DNA of 64,000 bases from the NCBI GenBank assembly GCA_022482625.1, contig JAKVOU010000001.1:372001-436000 (forward strand). The letters are read 5' to 3'. This document shows, piece after piece, positions 34,621-43,926 of the stretch. The notes under the pieces are model-generated. The model saw only the letters and a list, made by a program, of their open reading frames with translations, did no database searches and was not told where the DNA came from. The DNA comes from Spirochaetia bacterium. Lineage in GTDB: Bacteria > Spirochaetota > Spirochaetia > Sphaerochaetales > Sphaerochaetaceae. Numbering within the stretch: position 1 is the stretch's first letter; every line of letters starts with the position of its first letter. Position numbers and translations under genes: made by a program.

Positions 34621-35771
34621 ACAGATTCACTATAACATCAATGATCATGTTACTTTGTCTGAGCCTTTCAGTGACAGTCAGTTGTACAAAGAAAGAAACC
34701 AGCAGCCAACGTGCACAAGGAACAATTTCAAAGGAAGAGGCCACTGCAACGGTACAAGACAATGCCGAACCTACAAAAATGCGTACAGTTACAGACCTGT
34801 TCGGACGGCAAGTCCAAGTACCTGAAGAAGTAAAGACAATAGCCGCAATAGGGGGAGCCGCACGGCTCCTGACGTATGCCGGGTGCGCTGACAAACTTGT
34901 CGGTGTAACGGATATGGACAAGGAAAATATACCTTCCATGCCATATACAGTTGTCAATGCTGACCATTTTGCAAAAATTGGGAGCGTAGGAAAAGGAGGT
35001 AGCAAAGATGTCTGCTACCCTGAGAAACTTGTAACCCAATCTCCAGATGTCATATTTGCCTTGACTGATCAGGATACGGTGCAATCTATCCAAGAACAGA
35101 CGGGTATACCGACCATTGCCCTGTCTGTCGATGATATGTTTGACGTAAAGCTCTACAAAAGTCTGATGCTTGTAGGAGACATCATGGGAACCGATAGCCA
35201 ATGCAACCAAGTAGTGGATTACATCAAGTCCTGCCAGAAAGACCTAGATGCAAGGACACGGGACATTCCTGAACAAAACAAACCCACTGTCTATACCGGA
35301 GCTGTCAGTTTCAGAGGGGCCCATGGTTTTGAAGGAACTTATGGTGCTTATCCTCCTTTTGATGCCATCCATGCCAAGAATGTCGTCGACAGTACCGGAA
35401 CAAAAGGAGCACTATTGGTTGACAGAGAAAAAGTTGTCGTTTGGAATCCTGATATCATTTTTCTCAATCCTACGAACCTACAGCTTGTGCGTGATGATTA
35501 TCCCATTCATAGATCGTTCTATGACAGCTTGACCGCAGTACAGGAAGACAAGTTATATGCACAGATTGCCTACAACTACAACTGGACGAATATTGAACTC
35601 TCCATTGCCGATGCCTACTATGCAGGAAAGATCATCTATCCTGAGGCCTTCAGTGATATTGATCCTGCTAAAAAGGCTGATGAAATATTTACAGTTATGT
35701 TAGGAAAGCCTATTTATCAGTCTTTGCAGGACGCAGGACTGGGATTCGGGCGATTGAAAATCAAGGATTGA
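34617..35771 (+). CDS. ABC importer substrate-binding lipoprotein (BtuF/FecB type)
   Basis: This binding protein for a metal or metal complex is 384 aa from the ATG at 34617 (ATGA overlap with the FmdE gene). The lipoprotein signal ends in SVTVSC with the lipidated Cys near residue 23. The mature protein has the two-lobe Peripla_BP_2 fold: TVTDLFGRQVQVPEEVKTIAAIG is the usual opening, followed by PDVIFALTDQ and a long linking helix. The class covers siderophores, haem, cobalamin and, in Helicobacter NiuBDE, nickel. Next to larE-larB-larC, nickel is the best guess. Confidence 0.88.
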   Translation: MNRFTITSMIMLLCLSLSVTVSCTKKETSSQRAQGTISKEEATATVQDNAEPTKMRTVTDLFGRQVQVPEEVKTIAAIGGAARLLTYAGCADKLVGVTDMDKENIPSMPYTVVNADHFAKIGSVGKGGSKDVCYPEKLVTQSPDVIFALTDQDTVQSIQEQTGIPTIALSVDDMFDVKLYKSLMLVGDIMGTDSQCNQVVDYIKSCQKDLDARTRDIPEQNKPTVYTGAVSFRGAHGFEGTYGAYPPFDAIHAKNVVDSTGTKGALLVDREKVVVWNPDIIFLNPTNLQLVRDDYPIHRSFYDSLTAVQEDKLYAQIAYNYNWTNIELSIADAYYAGKIIYPEAFSDIDPAKKADEIFTVMLGKPIYQSLQDAGLGFGRLKIKD

Positions 35772-35779
35772 TAGAGACA

Positions 35780-36838
35780 ATGAAACGATGTCAAGAAAAA
35801 AACTATGAAGGATATATACACAGGAAAATCAGCATCATCATTTGCATGGGAATACTTGCAGTTGTTGTTTCTATAATTGCAATCGGGGCAGGGGCATCCA
35901 ATCTGAGTTTTTTTTCAGTAGTACAGACACTTCTGGGACATGGGACGAAACAGGCAAAGATTATCATCTTCGATATCAGGTTACCGCGGATCATTGCCGC
36001 CTGTGTAGCGGGCATCGGCCTTGCAGTATCAGGTTGTGTCATGCAGAGTATCCTGAAGAATCCTCTTGCTTCCGCATCGACACTTGGAGTTTCTCAAGGA
36101 GCGGCCTTTGGGGCTGCCTTTGCCATTATTGTCCTTGGTGCAGGAATGACAGACCAAGCGGCAGATAGCGTTGCTATTGCAAATCCCTATCTTGTTACGT
36201 GCTGTGCCTTCATAAGTTCGATGCTTTCAACCTTTGTAGTTCTTGGACTTTCACGATTCCGACACATAACACCGGAAACGATGATACTTTCAGGCGTAGC
36301 CCTCAGTGCATTGTTTTCCGGAGGCACGACACTTTTGCAATATTTCTCATCTGATGTAAAATTGGCTTCTGTAGTATTCTGGACATTCGGAGACCTTGGA
36401 CGTGCCTCATGGAAAGAAATTGCAGTAATGTCTGTAGTTACTTCTGCCTTGCTGTTGTATGCATTGTATAACAGATGGAACTACAATGCTCTTCTTTCTG
36501 GCGAGCAATCTGCAAAAAGCCTTGGTGTCAGCGTAGATGTGTTACGGATGGTAGGTATGGTCCTTTGTTCCCTTGCCGCTGCAACTATTGTTTCTTTTGT
36601 CGGGATCATCAATTTCATTGGCTTGATTGCACCGCATCTGATGCGAAGGCTGGTAGGAAGCGATTACCGTTTTCTTCTACCGACATCGGCATTATGCGGA
36701 GCCTTGCTGATGTTGCTCAGTGATACAGCGGCTAGGATGATCATCTCTCCGATAATCCTACCTATCGGAGCAATAACTTCATTCCTTGGAGCACCATTGT
36801 TTCTTTATCTACTTGTAAAGGGGGCAGACAGATGCTGA
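35780..36838 (+). CDS. ABC importer permease (FecCD/BtuC type)
   Basis: This is the membrane subunit of the importer, 352 aa from the ATG at 35780. It has about ten helices. The conserved RLPRIIAACVAGIGLAVSGCVMQSILKNPLASASTLGVSQGAAFG (about 57-102) is the FecCD family block, and GIINFIGLIAPHLMRRLVGSDYR (about 272-294) is the coupling-helix region that meets the ATPase. A TTG at 35768 is an alternative start but has poor spacing. It overlaps the ATPase gene by 7 nt. Confidence 0.93.
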   Translation: MKRCQEKNYEGYIHRKISIIICMGILAVVVSIIAIGAGASNLSFFSVVQTLLGHGTKQAKIIIFDIRLPRIIAACVAGIGLAVSGCVMQSILKNPLASASTLGVSQGAAFGAAFAIIVLGAGMTDQAADSVAIANPYLVTCCAFISSMLSTFVVLGLSRFRHITPETMILSGVALSALFSGGTTLLQYFSSDVKLASVVFWTFGDLGRASWKEIAVMSVVTSALLLYALYNRWNYNALLSGEQSAKSLGVSVDVLRMVGMVLCSLAAATIVSFVGIINFIGLIAPHLMRRLVGSDYRFLLPTSALCGALLMLLSDTAARMIISPIILPIGAITSFLGAPLFLYLLVKGADRC

Positions 36839-37626
36839 TGCAGATACATGGCATGGGCTTTGGCTATACATCCCATTCTCCTATATTGACGGATATCTGC
36901 TTTGACGTTTCAGAGGGAGAAAGTATTGCCGTACTCGGCAACAACGGAGCAGGCAAGAGTACGTTAATCAAGTGCATCGATCGGATTCTCAAGCCAAATC
37001 TCGGTACCGCATACATCAATGGCAATGATACCCGACAAATGAAACGAATGGAACTTGCAACGAATATTTCTTACGTACCTCAACAGGGTGAAACTGACAG
37101 ACTTACTGTATTTGATTCCGTCTTGCTCGGAAGGAAACCATACATGAAGGGAAATCCATCTGAAGAAGATCTTAAGCTGACTGCAGATGCCATATGCAGG
37201 ATGGGATTGCAAGGTCTTGAATTAAGATATCTTAATGAATTGTCTGGTGGTGAATTACAGAAAGTCATGCTTGCAAGGGCCTTGGCGCAACAGCCGAAAG
37301 TACTACTCTTGGATGAACCGACAAGCAATCTTGATCTCCATAACCAATATGAAGTGCTTGCCAACATTACGGCCATTGCCGAAGAGCAAAGGTTCGGAGT
37401 TGTCATTGTCATACACGATCTGAATTTGGCACTTCGTTATTGCAGCAAGTTTCTGTTTCTCAAGGACAGAAAGGTCTTTGCTTACGGTGGTACCGAAGTA
37501 ATGACAGAGAAAATAATCGACGAAGTCTATGGTCTGCCTGTCGCAGTTGAGACAGTATGTGGAATCAGGACTGTAATTCCATTACCACAGGAAGATACCG
37601 CTAAGAAAATAAGGATAACATCATGA
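36832..37626 (+). CDS. ABC importer ATPase (FecE/BtuD type)
   Basis: This is the nucleotide-binding subunit of the importer, 264 aa. Walker A is GNNGAGKST (36-44), the Q-loop is VPQQGE, the signature is LSGGELQK (137-144), Walker B is VLLLDEP (157-163) and the switch His is in VIHDLN. The ATG has GGGGG upstream; a second ATG 6 nt later is possible. It overlaps larE by 4 nt (ATGA), which ties the importer tightly to the cofactor genes. Confidence 0.95.
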   Translation: MLMQIHGMGFGYTSHSPILTDICFDVSEGESIAVLGNNGAGKSTLIKCIDRILKPNLGTAYINGNDTRQMKRMELATNISYVPQQGETDRLTVFDSVLLGRKPYMKGNPSEEDLKLTADAICRMGLQGLELRYLNELSGGELQKVMLARALAQQPKVLLLDEPTSNLDLHNQYEVLANITAIAEEQRFGVVIVIHDLNLALRYCSKFLFLKDRKVFAYGGTEVMTEKIIDEVYGLPVAVETVCGIRTVIPLPQEDTAKKIRITS

Positions 37627-38378
37627 CATTGGAAGATTTTTTTGCCTTGCATGACAATTGTGCAGTCTGCTTTTCCGGTGGATGCGATTCAGCTTATTTA
37701 CTATATGAAGCCATGAAATCGGCAAAATCAGTCTGTGCGTACTATGTAAGATCAGCGTTTCAGCCACAAGTTGATCTTGAAGATGCGAAGAAAATTGCCG
37801 ATATGTTACATGCTCATCTTACAATAGTAGATATTGATGTATTGTCTGATACGAAGATCAGAGAAAACAGCACCTTGCGATGCTACTATTGCAAGAAAGC
37901 AATCATGGCTGCAGTAAAAAAACAGGCTGAAAAGGATGGAAAACCTGTAATACTTGACGGCACCAATGCTTCTGATGAAGTTTCAGACCGTCCAGGTATG
38001 AAAGCTTTGGAAGAAGAGGGCATCCTGTCACCCTTGCGATTATGTGGTTTGACCAAGAAGGACATAAGGGAATCATCGAAACTGGCTGGTCTTTCAACAT
38101 GGGACAAACCTGCAAATGCCTGTTTGGCAACAAGGATTCCTTGTGGAACTGAATTGTCATTATGTCAGCTTCAAATAATCGAAACCGTTGAAGATGGTCT
38201 CAGGAAACTTGGTTTTTCTGATTTTAGGGTAAGAGAACGAGGCTCAACAGCTAGACTTGAGGTGCCTATACAGCAGCTTTCAATGGCAATTTGGCAACGT
38301 TATGAAATACTCGGCATACTGCAGCCTTATTTTTCAGATATTGTACTCGATCTCAAAGGAAGAAAAGGAACAGACTAA
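37623..38378 (+). CDS. larE: LarE, sulfur insertion for the nickel-pincer cofactor
   Basis: LarE adenylates the carboxylates of the pincer precursor and turns them into thiocarboxylates. This 251-aa protein has the PP-loop SGGCDS (18-23). ACLATR contains Cys167, at the place of the sacrificial Cys176 of Lactobacillus plantarum LarE. Cys87 and Cys90 (RCYYCKK) give, with Cys167, a three-Cys set like that of LarE proteins reported to hold a 4Fe-4S cluster and act catalytically. It shares ATGA with the ATPase gene before it and one base with larB after it. Confidence 0.93.
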   Translation: MTLEDFFALHDNCAVCFSGGCDSAYLLYEAMKSAKSVCAYYVRSAFQPQVDLEDAKKIADMLHAHLTIVDIDVLSDTKIRENSTLRCYYCKKAIMAAVKKQAEKDGKPVILDGTNASDEVSDRPGMKALEEEGILSPLRLCGLTKKDIRESSKLAGLSTWDKPANACLATRIPCGTELSLCQLQIIETVEDGLRKLGFSDFRVRERGSTARLEVPIQQLSMAIWQRYEILGILQPYFSDIVLDLKGRKGTD

Positions 38379-39133
38379 TGGAAAAGAAAGAGATACGTCA
38401 GTTGCTTGAACAAGTCGCAGATGGAAGGTTATCTATCGATAAGGCTTTGCTCAAACTTAAGATGGAACCGTTTGAGGAATTAGGTTTTGCCAAAATTGAT
38501 ACTCATCGTTCACTCAGGCAAGGAGTCAGTGAGGTGATATATGGAGCTGGAAAAACCGTAGAACAGATGTCAGCTATAATCAGTGCAATGCTACAGCAAG
38601 GTCAAAAAACAATTCTTATTACACGATTGACAGCTGCAGCAGCAGAACAACTTGCAGCAGACTATGCACTTGATTACCGTAGTGCTGCAAAAATCGGTAT
38701 CATAGGAATGGTACCGAAGCCGGATGGTGTTGGAAAGATAGTGGTTGCAACCGGCGGTACGAGCGATTTTCCCGTGGCAGAGGAAGCGGCAATAACGGCA
38801 GAGGTACTGGGTAATCAAGTTATCAGGCTCTATGATGTCGGTGTCGCTGGCTTGCATCGGCTTTTGGCGCATCTTGAAGAAATCATGGATGCCCAAGCAA
38901 TCATTGCTGTAGCCGGCATGGAAGGAGCACTTGCCAGCGTCATCGGTGGTTTGGCAGATTGTCCTGTCATCGGCGTACCGACCAGCGTAGGGTACGGTGC
39001 ATCATTCAATGGGCTTTCAGCATTGCTGTCAATGCTGAACAGCTGTGCCAGCGGAGTAAGCGTCGTAAACATAGACAACGGTTTCGGTGCCGGTTATCTG
39101 GCAAGTATGATCAATCATGGAAAGGAGAAATAA
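38378..39133 (+). CDS. larB: LarB, pincer cofactor carboxylase/hydrolase
   Basis: LarB carboxylates the pyridinium ring of nicotinic acid adenine dinucleotide and cleaves it to the mononucleotide, the first step of nickel-pincer nucleotide synthesis. It is 251 aa. The C-terminal half is PurE-like (KIVVATGGTSDFPVAEEAAITAEVLG about 116-141, AGMEGALASVIGGLADCPVIGVPTSVGYG about 179-207). The N-terminal LLEQVADGRLSIDKALLKL is the usual LarB opening. Its start overlaps the larE stop by one base (TAATG). larC follows 3 nt after the stop. Confidence 0.94.
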   Translation: MEKKEIRQLLEQVADGRLSIDKALLKLKMEPFEELGFAKIDTHRSLRQGVSEVIYGAGKTVEQMSAIISAMLQQGQKTILITRLTAAAAEQLAADYALDYRSAAKIGIIGMVPKPDGVGKIVVATGGTSDFPVAEEAAITAEVLGNQVIRLYDVGVAGLHRLLAHLEEIMDAQAIIAVAGMEGALASVIGGLADCPVIGVPTSVGYGASFNGLSALLSMLNSCASGVSVVNIDNGFGAGYLASMINHGKEK

Positions 39134-39136
39134 CAG

Positions 39137-40336
39137 ATGAAGACATTATATCTTGAATGTACTATGGGAGCTTCCGGTGATATGCTTACCGGAGCATTGC
39201 TTGAATTATTGCCAGATGCAAAGTCATTCATGCAACGTCTTAATGGCCTTCAGATTCCTGGTGTGTCAATTACTTCAGCCAGCTGTACGAAATGTGGTAT
39301 CGTCGGTACACATGTTACGGTAAGCATACACGGAACTGTCGAGGGAGAGGTTCATACCCATGAGGAAGAGCATAACCACCATGGGCATGAGCATCATCAC
39401 CATGAAGGCCTTCACGGAATTGAACATATCGTACATCATCTAGACTTGGATAAACAGGTTGAAAGCGATGTGCTCAATGTCTATCAGTTGCTTGCGGAAG
39501 CCGAAAGCCATGCCCATCAGATGCCGGTTGAAATGATACATTTCCATGAAGTCGGCATGATGGATGCTGTTGCTGATATCGTCAGTGTCTGCATGCTCAT
39601 CAGAGAACTTGCACCGGAAAAAATAGTGGCATCTCCAGTCAATGTGGGAAAAGGACAAGTATCCTGTGCACATGGAATACTTCCTGTTCCAGCTCCAGCT
39701 ACTGCATACTTACTAAAAGGTATACCGACGTATAACAATGAAATTGAAGGTGAACTTTGCACGCCGACCGGAGCTGCCTTGCTTAAATATTTCGTAAATA
39801 GTTTCGGCCCAATGCCATTGATGGCAACAGACGCAATAGGCTACGGTATGGGAAGCCGTGATTTTCCTGCTGCGAATTGTCTCAGGACATATCTAGGAAA
39901 TACTGGAGATCAGAATAAAGACACAGTCATCTCATTAAGCTGCAACCTAGATGATATGACTGGAGAAGATATTGGTTATGCCGAGGAATGTCTGCTTACA
40001 GCAGGGGCCCTGGATGTCTATACAATTCCCATCGGTATGAAAAAAGGCCGACCAGCCGTAAGACTTTGCTGCATGTGCAACAAGGAAAGCGAACAGGCAA
40101 TGGTAGCATTGTTGTTCAGACATACCACGACACTTGGCATGCAGAGAATAGAAATCCAAAGATATGTCCTGGAACGCAATGAGAAAACCGTACAGACTGA
40201 TTTGGGTCCTGTAGAAGTTAAGCAAGCAACAGGCTGGAATATCTCAAAGAAGAAATTCGCTTATGAGGATTTGGCTGGCATAGCAAAAAAGCACAATATG
40301 CCATTGTCTGAAGTAAGAAAAAAAATGCCGCAGTAA
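39137..40336 (+). CDS. larC: LarC, nickel insertase for the pincer cofactor
   Basis: LarC inserts nickel into the pincer dithiocarboxylate using CTP. This single 399-aa frame covers both parts that are joined by programmed frameshifting in L. plantarum. The opening ECTMGASGDMLTGALLELL is the DUF111 motif. A His-rich stretch (73-101, fourteen His) should store or present nickel. VEMIHFHEVGMMDAVADIV and TPTGAALLKYF follow. The C-terminal half has CNLDDMTGEDIGYAEECLLTAGALDVYTIPIGMKKGRP. It is the last gene of the operon. Confidence 0.95.
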   Translation: MKTLYLECTMGASGDMLTGALLELLPDAKSFMQRLNGLQIPGVSITSASCTKCGIVGTHVTVSIHGTVEGEVHTHEEEHNHHGHEHHHHEGLHGIEHIVHHLDLDKQVESDVLNVYQLLAEAESHAHQMPVEMIHFHEVGMMDAVADIVSVCMLIRELAPEKIVASPVNVGKGQVSCAHGILPVPAPATAYLLKGIPTYNNEIEGELCTPTGAALLKYFVNSFGPMPLMATDAIGYGMGSRDFPAANCLRTYLGNTGDQNKDTVISLSCNLDDMTGEDIGYAEECLLTAGALDVYTIPIGMKKGRPAVRLCCMCNKESEQAMVALLFRHTTTLGMQRIEIQRYVLERNEKTVQTDLGPVEVKQATGWNISKKKFAYEDLAGIAKKHNMPLSEVRKKMPQ

Positions 40337-40352
40337 TAACAAATAAAATATT

Positions 40353-40440
40353 TGAAAATGGTTAATAGATCATGCATAATCTGGATGCCATTTTCAGATA
40401 ACTTTTTGTGTATTTTTTCCTGTAGAGTTTTCTACAGGAA
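40353..40440. terminator. Two inverted repeats after larC
   Basis: TGAAAATGG (40353-40361) pairs with CCATTTTCA (40388-40396), and AACTTTTTG follows soon after. TTCCTGTAGA (40417-40426) pairs perfectly with TCTACAGGAA (40431-40440) around GTTT. They lie between convergent genes. The first probably ends the lar operon; T-runs are modest. Confidence 0.6.
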
Positions 40441-40508
40441 TTCTAGTTTACAGAATATACATTATTTACAAAATTTTGAATTGAAATTCTCTTCATCGGG
40501 CCACTTAT

Positions 40509-41426
40509 TCAATCGCCAAAACTGATATCTGCAAGTAGCTGCAAAGGACTCCACACAATATTTGTAAAACCTGCACCGTCTACCGGAGAAAGATTGAATG
40601 CCATAAAAATCAGCAAATCATAGGTAGAAGTATCATTTATACTGCTATCATTCAGTATATATGCGGGATTGAAATCCTCATCGCTATAGTCAGCTGAAAG
40701 GCTAAAATTTTTTCCATTTGTTCGATAAAGATAAACTGGATCAGCTGTAAATAGTGAACCATCAGAATTATAATCTACGTCATCTTTTTGGGCATCAGAC
40801 TGGCTCAATTCAAAACTTAATACACCATCAGTATCTGTCTTTGTTAGAGTGAATGTGGTCGAAAATTTTGTACCATCTTCCAATGAGCCACCCGCGGTTA
40901 TTGTATAAGCAGGCGAATTCTGCTGTTCAGGTGTCGTTGTTGAACTAGCTACAGTCATCCCATAAAGACCAATACTTTCAGTATCATTATCAATTGACAA
41001 GACAGGACTGAACTTAGATGAAGAAAAGTTCTTACCATTATTACTTCGAACAAAATCAGTAGAAAAAGTTGATTTAAACGTAGATATACAGGTATCAACA
41101 TCATCGACATTATCATCGGAATTGTTTGGCACAATTGCATAGAACAATGCAATTGAGGGTGTGTCCTTTCCCACAATTCCACTTATATTATATGAAAGTG
41201 CATTGCCATCACTATCCGTATCGCTTAACCGATAAGTCAAGGTCGTATAATATTCTGTCTTTGTCGTATTTTTGGTTGCAGTATTGAAATAGTAATAACA
41301 TGGAGCATCATCATTTATACCATTATACAAATAGATCCACGTCGGCACACCACAAGACGAGCAAAAAAAGACACACCCGACCACAAGTAACAGATACTTA
41401 CAGAATCGGATGTGTTTTGCTTCCAT
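40509..41426 (-). CDS. Lipoprotein, unknown
   Basis: This 305-aa protein is not recognised. From the ATG at 41426 a lipoprotein signal (KYLLLVVGCVFFCSSC) ends with the lipidated Cys near residue 24. The mature part is rich in Ser, Thr, Asp and Asn, with predicted beta strands (YYYFNTATKNTTKTEYYTTLTYRLSD; FSTTFTLTKTDTDGVLSFELS), so a beta-sandwich surface domain is likely. An upstream TTG at 41444 is less likely. It lies 27 nt after the TPR gene on the same strand. Confidence 0.7.
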   Translation of the reverse strand: MEAKHIRFCKYLLLVVGCVFFCSSCGVPTWIYLYNGINDDAPCYYYFNTATKNTTKTEYYTTLTYRLSDTDSDGNALSYNISGIVGKDTPSIALFYAIVPNNSDDNVDDVDTCISTFKSTFSTDFVRSNNGKNFSSSKFSPVLSIDNDTESIGLYGMTVASSTTTPEQQNSPAYTITAGGSLEDGTKFSTTFTLTKTDTDGVLSFELSQSDAQKDDVDYNSDGSLFTADPVYLYRTNGKNFSLSADYSDEDFNPAYILNDSSINDTSTYDLLIFMAFNLSPVDGAGFTNIVWSPLQLLADISFGD

Positions 41427-41453
41427 ATAGATAATCTTGACCAAGTGCTAAAA

Positions 41454-42137
41454 TCAGAATTTCAGCAGACTATTCTTTGCAAGCTTTCCATATTCACTCT
41501 TGGGGAACTGGTCAGCAAGCTGCTGATACTGAGCCTTTGCAAGGTCATTCTTTCCCTCTTTTTCATAAATTCGTCCAATGGTAAACATCGCCTTTGGAGA
41601 TTCAGCAGCAAAGTTACCGAATTTATCCAACAGTTGTTGGCTATATTCCAAAGCCTTGTCATCATTACCCATTTGTTCCGCCGTAGCTGCAGCAGAACTC
41701 AATGCAACAGAACCCAAGTAATTCTTGTCAGAAACTTTGTTCCAAACAGCAACATACAGATCCAAAGCATCCTGATACTTCTTTTCGGCATAGTAACGAT
41801 CAGCAACAACAAGTTTTGCTTTATCCCCGACATAGCCTTTTGAATTCTCAAGTGCAATGACGCCTTCCAATGCCTTCTGCACATTAGCATCATAATCAGA
41901 AGCCTTGCTGTCAGCTTGGATAGCCTGTGACAAAGCAACCTGTGCATTGTAAAGCTGGTCATATTGCTTGGCAGAAGTCTTATTGCCATAGATTTCAACA
42001 AAACCGATGATAACCAATGCAGCAACGACAACAATACATCCCCACAGGATCTGTCTCAGATGACTTGAAAGAAACGTGTTCAGCTTGTTTTCGGCTTCCA
42101 GTTCACTTTCTATATTTACTTTTTCTTTTTTGCTCAT
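41454..42137 (-). CDS. TPR membrane protein (YfgM-like)
   Basis: This 227-aa protein has a charged cytoplasmic N-terminus, one membrane helix (about 31-50, ILWGCIVVVAALVIIGFVEIYG) and then tetratricopeptide-like helices to the end (AKLVVADRYYAEKKYQDALDLY; MFTIGRIYEKEGKNDLAKAQYQQL). This topology matches YfgM-type ancillary SecYEG proteins and related TPR_21 proteins. It is 66 nt after rpsA on the same strand. The function is not known; the assignment rests on architecture. Confidence 0.75.
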   Translation of the reverse strand: MSKKEKVNIESELEAENKLNTFLSSHLRQILWGCIVVVAALVIIGFVEIYGNKTSAKQYDQLYNAQVALSQAIQADSKASDYDANVQKALEGVIALENSKGYVGDKAKLVVADRYYAEKKYQDALDLYVAVWNKVSDKNYLGSVALSSAAATAEQMGNDDKALEYSQQLLDKFGNFAAESPKAMFTIGRIYEKEGKNDLAKAQYQQLADQFPKSEYGKLAKNSLLKF

Positions 42138-42203
42138 CTTTCACTCCTTGGATTGCAGGAAGACTGGCAGATGGCACGAGACCATCTACCAGCCCTACCC
42201 GAT

Positions 42204-43910
42204 TTACTTCTCATCCTTGGAACGCATGAGATCAGCAAAGGTAAAAGTATCACTTTCATCATCATCGTCATGGATATACTTTGCAATCTCAGACTGTTCA
42301 GAACGCTTGATCATTTCCTTGATGGAAAGTGAAAGCTTCTGGGTACTTGGATTGCATTCAATGACCATGGCGGTAATCGGATCCCCTACCTTGAATTTCT
42401 CCAATACTTTGTCGGTGTACTCTTCATCAGGACCAATCAGATTGTACTTGCTGATCAAACCCTCGATATCACCGATAACTTTTACAAAGACACCGAAATC
42501 AGTTACGTTCGAAACAGTCCCGTTTATGGTGCTGTATTTCGGATAATCATGACGGAGTGTCTGCCAAGGGTTGCCCTCAAGCTGCTTGACGCCAAGACGA
42601 ATCCTTCTGTTTTCCGGTTCGACGCGTGTAACAACGACATCAAGCATATCTCCTTCCTTGCAGAACTGAGACATATTCTTGACTTTCTTTGTCCACGATA
42701 CATCGTCGATATGCAGGAAACCGTCGATACCTTCTTCCAAATTCAGGAAAGCACCACTGTTGGTAACCTTGACAACCTTTGCTGTCAACGTCTTGCCGAC
42801 AGGATATCTCTCACCGATAGTATCCCACGGATTTTCCATCAGCTGCTTGAGGCCAAGGGAAACACGCTTCTTATCGAGGTCATATCCAAGAATCTTTGCA
42901 TTGACGACTTGTCCGATACTGAGGACTTCTTTTGGATTATTGATTCTCTTTGTCCAAGACAGCTCAGAAATATGAGCCAAACCTTCAATACCCGGTTCAA
43001 TCTCAATGAAAGCACCGAAACTGGTAATCTTTGTTACCGGAGCCTTGATGACATCACCTACATGGTAACGCTGTTCAAAGGTCGTCCATGGATCTTCAGA
43101 CATGTGCTTGAGACTGAGGTTGATCTTCTGAGTCTCTGGATCAATATTGATCAGACGAAGCTGTACGACCTGTCCTTTCTTTACAAAATCCTTAGGTCTT
43201 GTTACATGTCCCCAGCTCATATCATTGATATGGAGCAGTCCATCAAAACCTCCCAAATCAATGAAAGCACCAAAGGAAGTAAAAGATTTTACCACACCTT
43301 CCACGACATCACCGATCTGTACGGTAGAGAAAAACTTCTCTTTGTTTTCTTTTATCTTTCTGTCAAGGTATTCCCTGCGGTTCACGACACTCTTCAGTTT
43401 CGTACCTGCATGGAACTTGTCAATGATGAAGTAATCTTCAATGCCAATAAGTGTCTCAGGATCTTCAACCCTGACTACATCAGCCTTTGAGAGAGGGCAA
43501 AAGCCTCTGTACTCACCACCGAGGTCGACTTCAAAGCCACCCTTTATGACCTTGACGAACTTGCCAAGCACTGGTTCGCGTTTTTCTGCTGCTGCCTTGA
43601 GGATGTCAGTCCTTTCCTTGGTATCAGCTCTTTTCTTGGAAACGACGATCTGTCCGCCCTTTCCTTCCTTGTTGATGATGACGACATTTACCTGATTCCC
43701 GATTTCCGGTACTTCCTGGAACTCTTCACGAGGAATTCTACCCTCGCTCTTGTAACCGACGTCAACAAAAACATACTCGTTGTTTACCTGAACCACAGTT
43801 CCGGTCACGAGCTGACCGTCTTCGATGTCATCAAGAGATTTAAGATTATCCTCCAACATCTGCTTCATCATGTTGGTCTTCTTTTCATCCATCTCACTCT
43901 CGTTAGCCAC
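42204..43910 (-). CDS. rpsA: 30S ribosomal protein S1
   Basis: S1 holds mRNA on the 30S subunit. This 568-aa protein has six S1 (OB-fold) domains; each later one opens like G-D-V-V-x-G-x-V-K-x-x-x-x-F-G-A-F-I-D-L and ends near L-S-L-K. Domains 3-6 are the most regular (VEGVVKSFTSFGAFIDLGGFDGLLHINDMSW; IKAPVTKITSFGAFIEIEPGIEGLAHISELSW; and two more). The acidic tail HDDDDESDTF ends it. It is 16 nt after cmk, the usual cmk-rpsA pair. Confidence 0.97.
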   Translation of the reverse strand: MANESEMDEKKTNMMKQMLEDNLKSLDDIEDGQLVTGTVVQVNNEYVFVDVGYKSEGRIPREEFQEVPEIGNQVNVVIINKEGKGGQIVVSKKRADTKERTDILKAAAEKREPVLGKFVKVIKGGFEVDLGGEYRGFCPLSKADVVRVEDPETLIGIEDYFIIDKFHAGTKLKSVVNRREYLDRKIKENKEKFFSTVQIGDVVEGVVKSFTSFGAFIDLGGFDGLLHINDMSWGHVTRPKDFVKKGQVVQLRLINIDPETQKINLSLKHMSEDPWTTFEQRYHVGDVIKAPVTKITSFGAFIEIEPGIEGLAHISELSWTKRINNPKEVLSIGQVVNAKILGYDLDKKRVSLGLKQLMENPWDTIGERYPVGKTLTAKVVKVTNSGAFLNLEEGIDGFLHIDDVSWTKKVKNMSQFCKEGDMLDVVVTRVEPENRRIRLGVKQLEGNPWQTLRHDYPKYSTINGTVSNVTDFGVFVKVIGDIEGLISKYNLIGPDEEYTDKVLEKFKVGDPITAMVIECNPSTQKLSLSIKEMIKRSEQSEIAKYIHDDDDESDTFTFADLMRSKDEK

Positions 43911-43926
43911 TTGCTTTCTCCTGATC

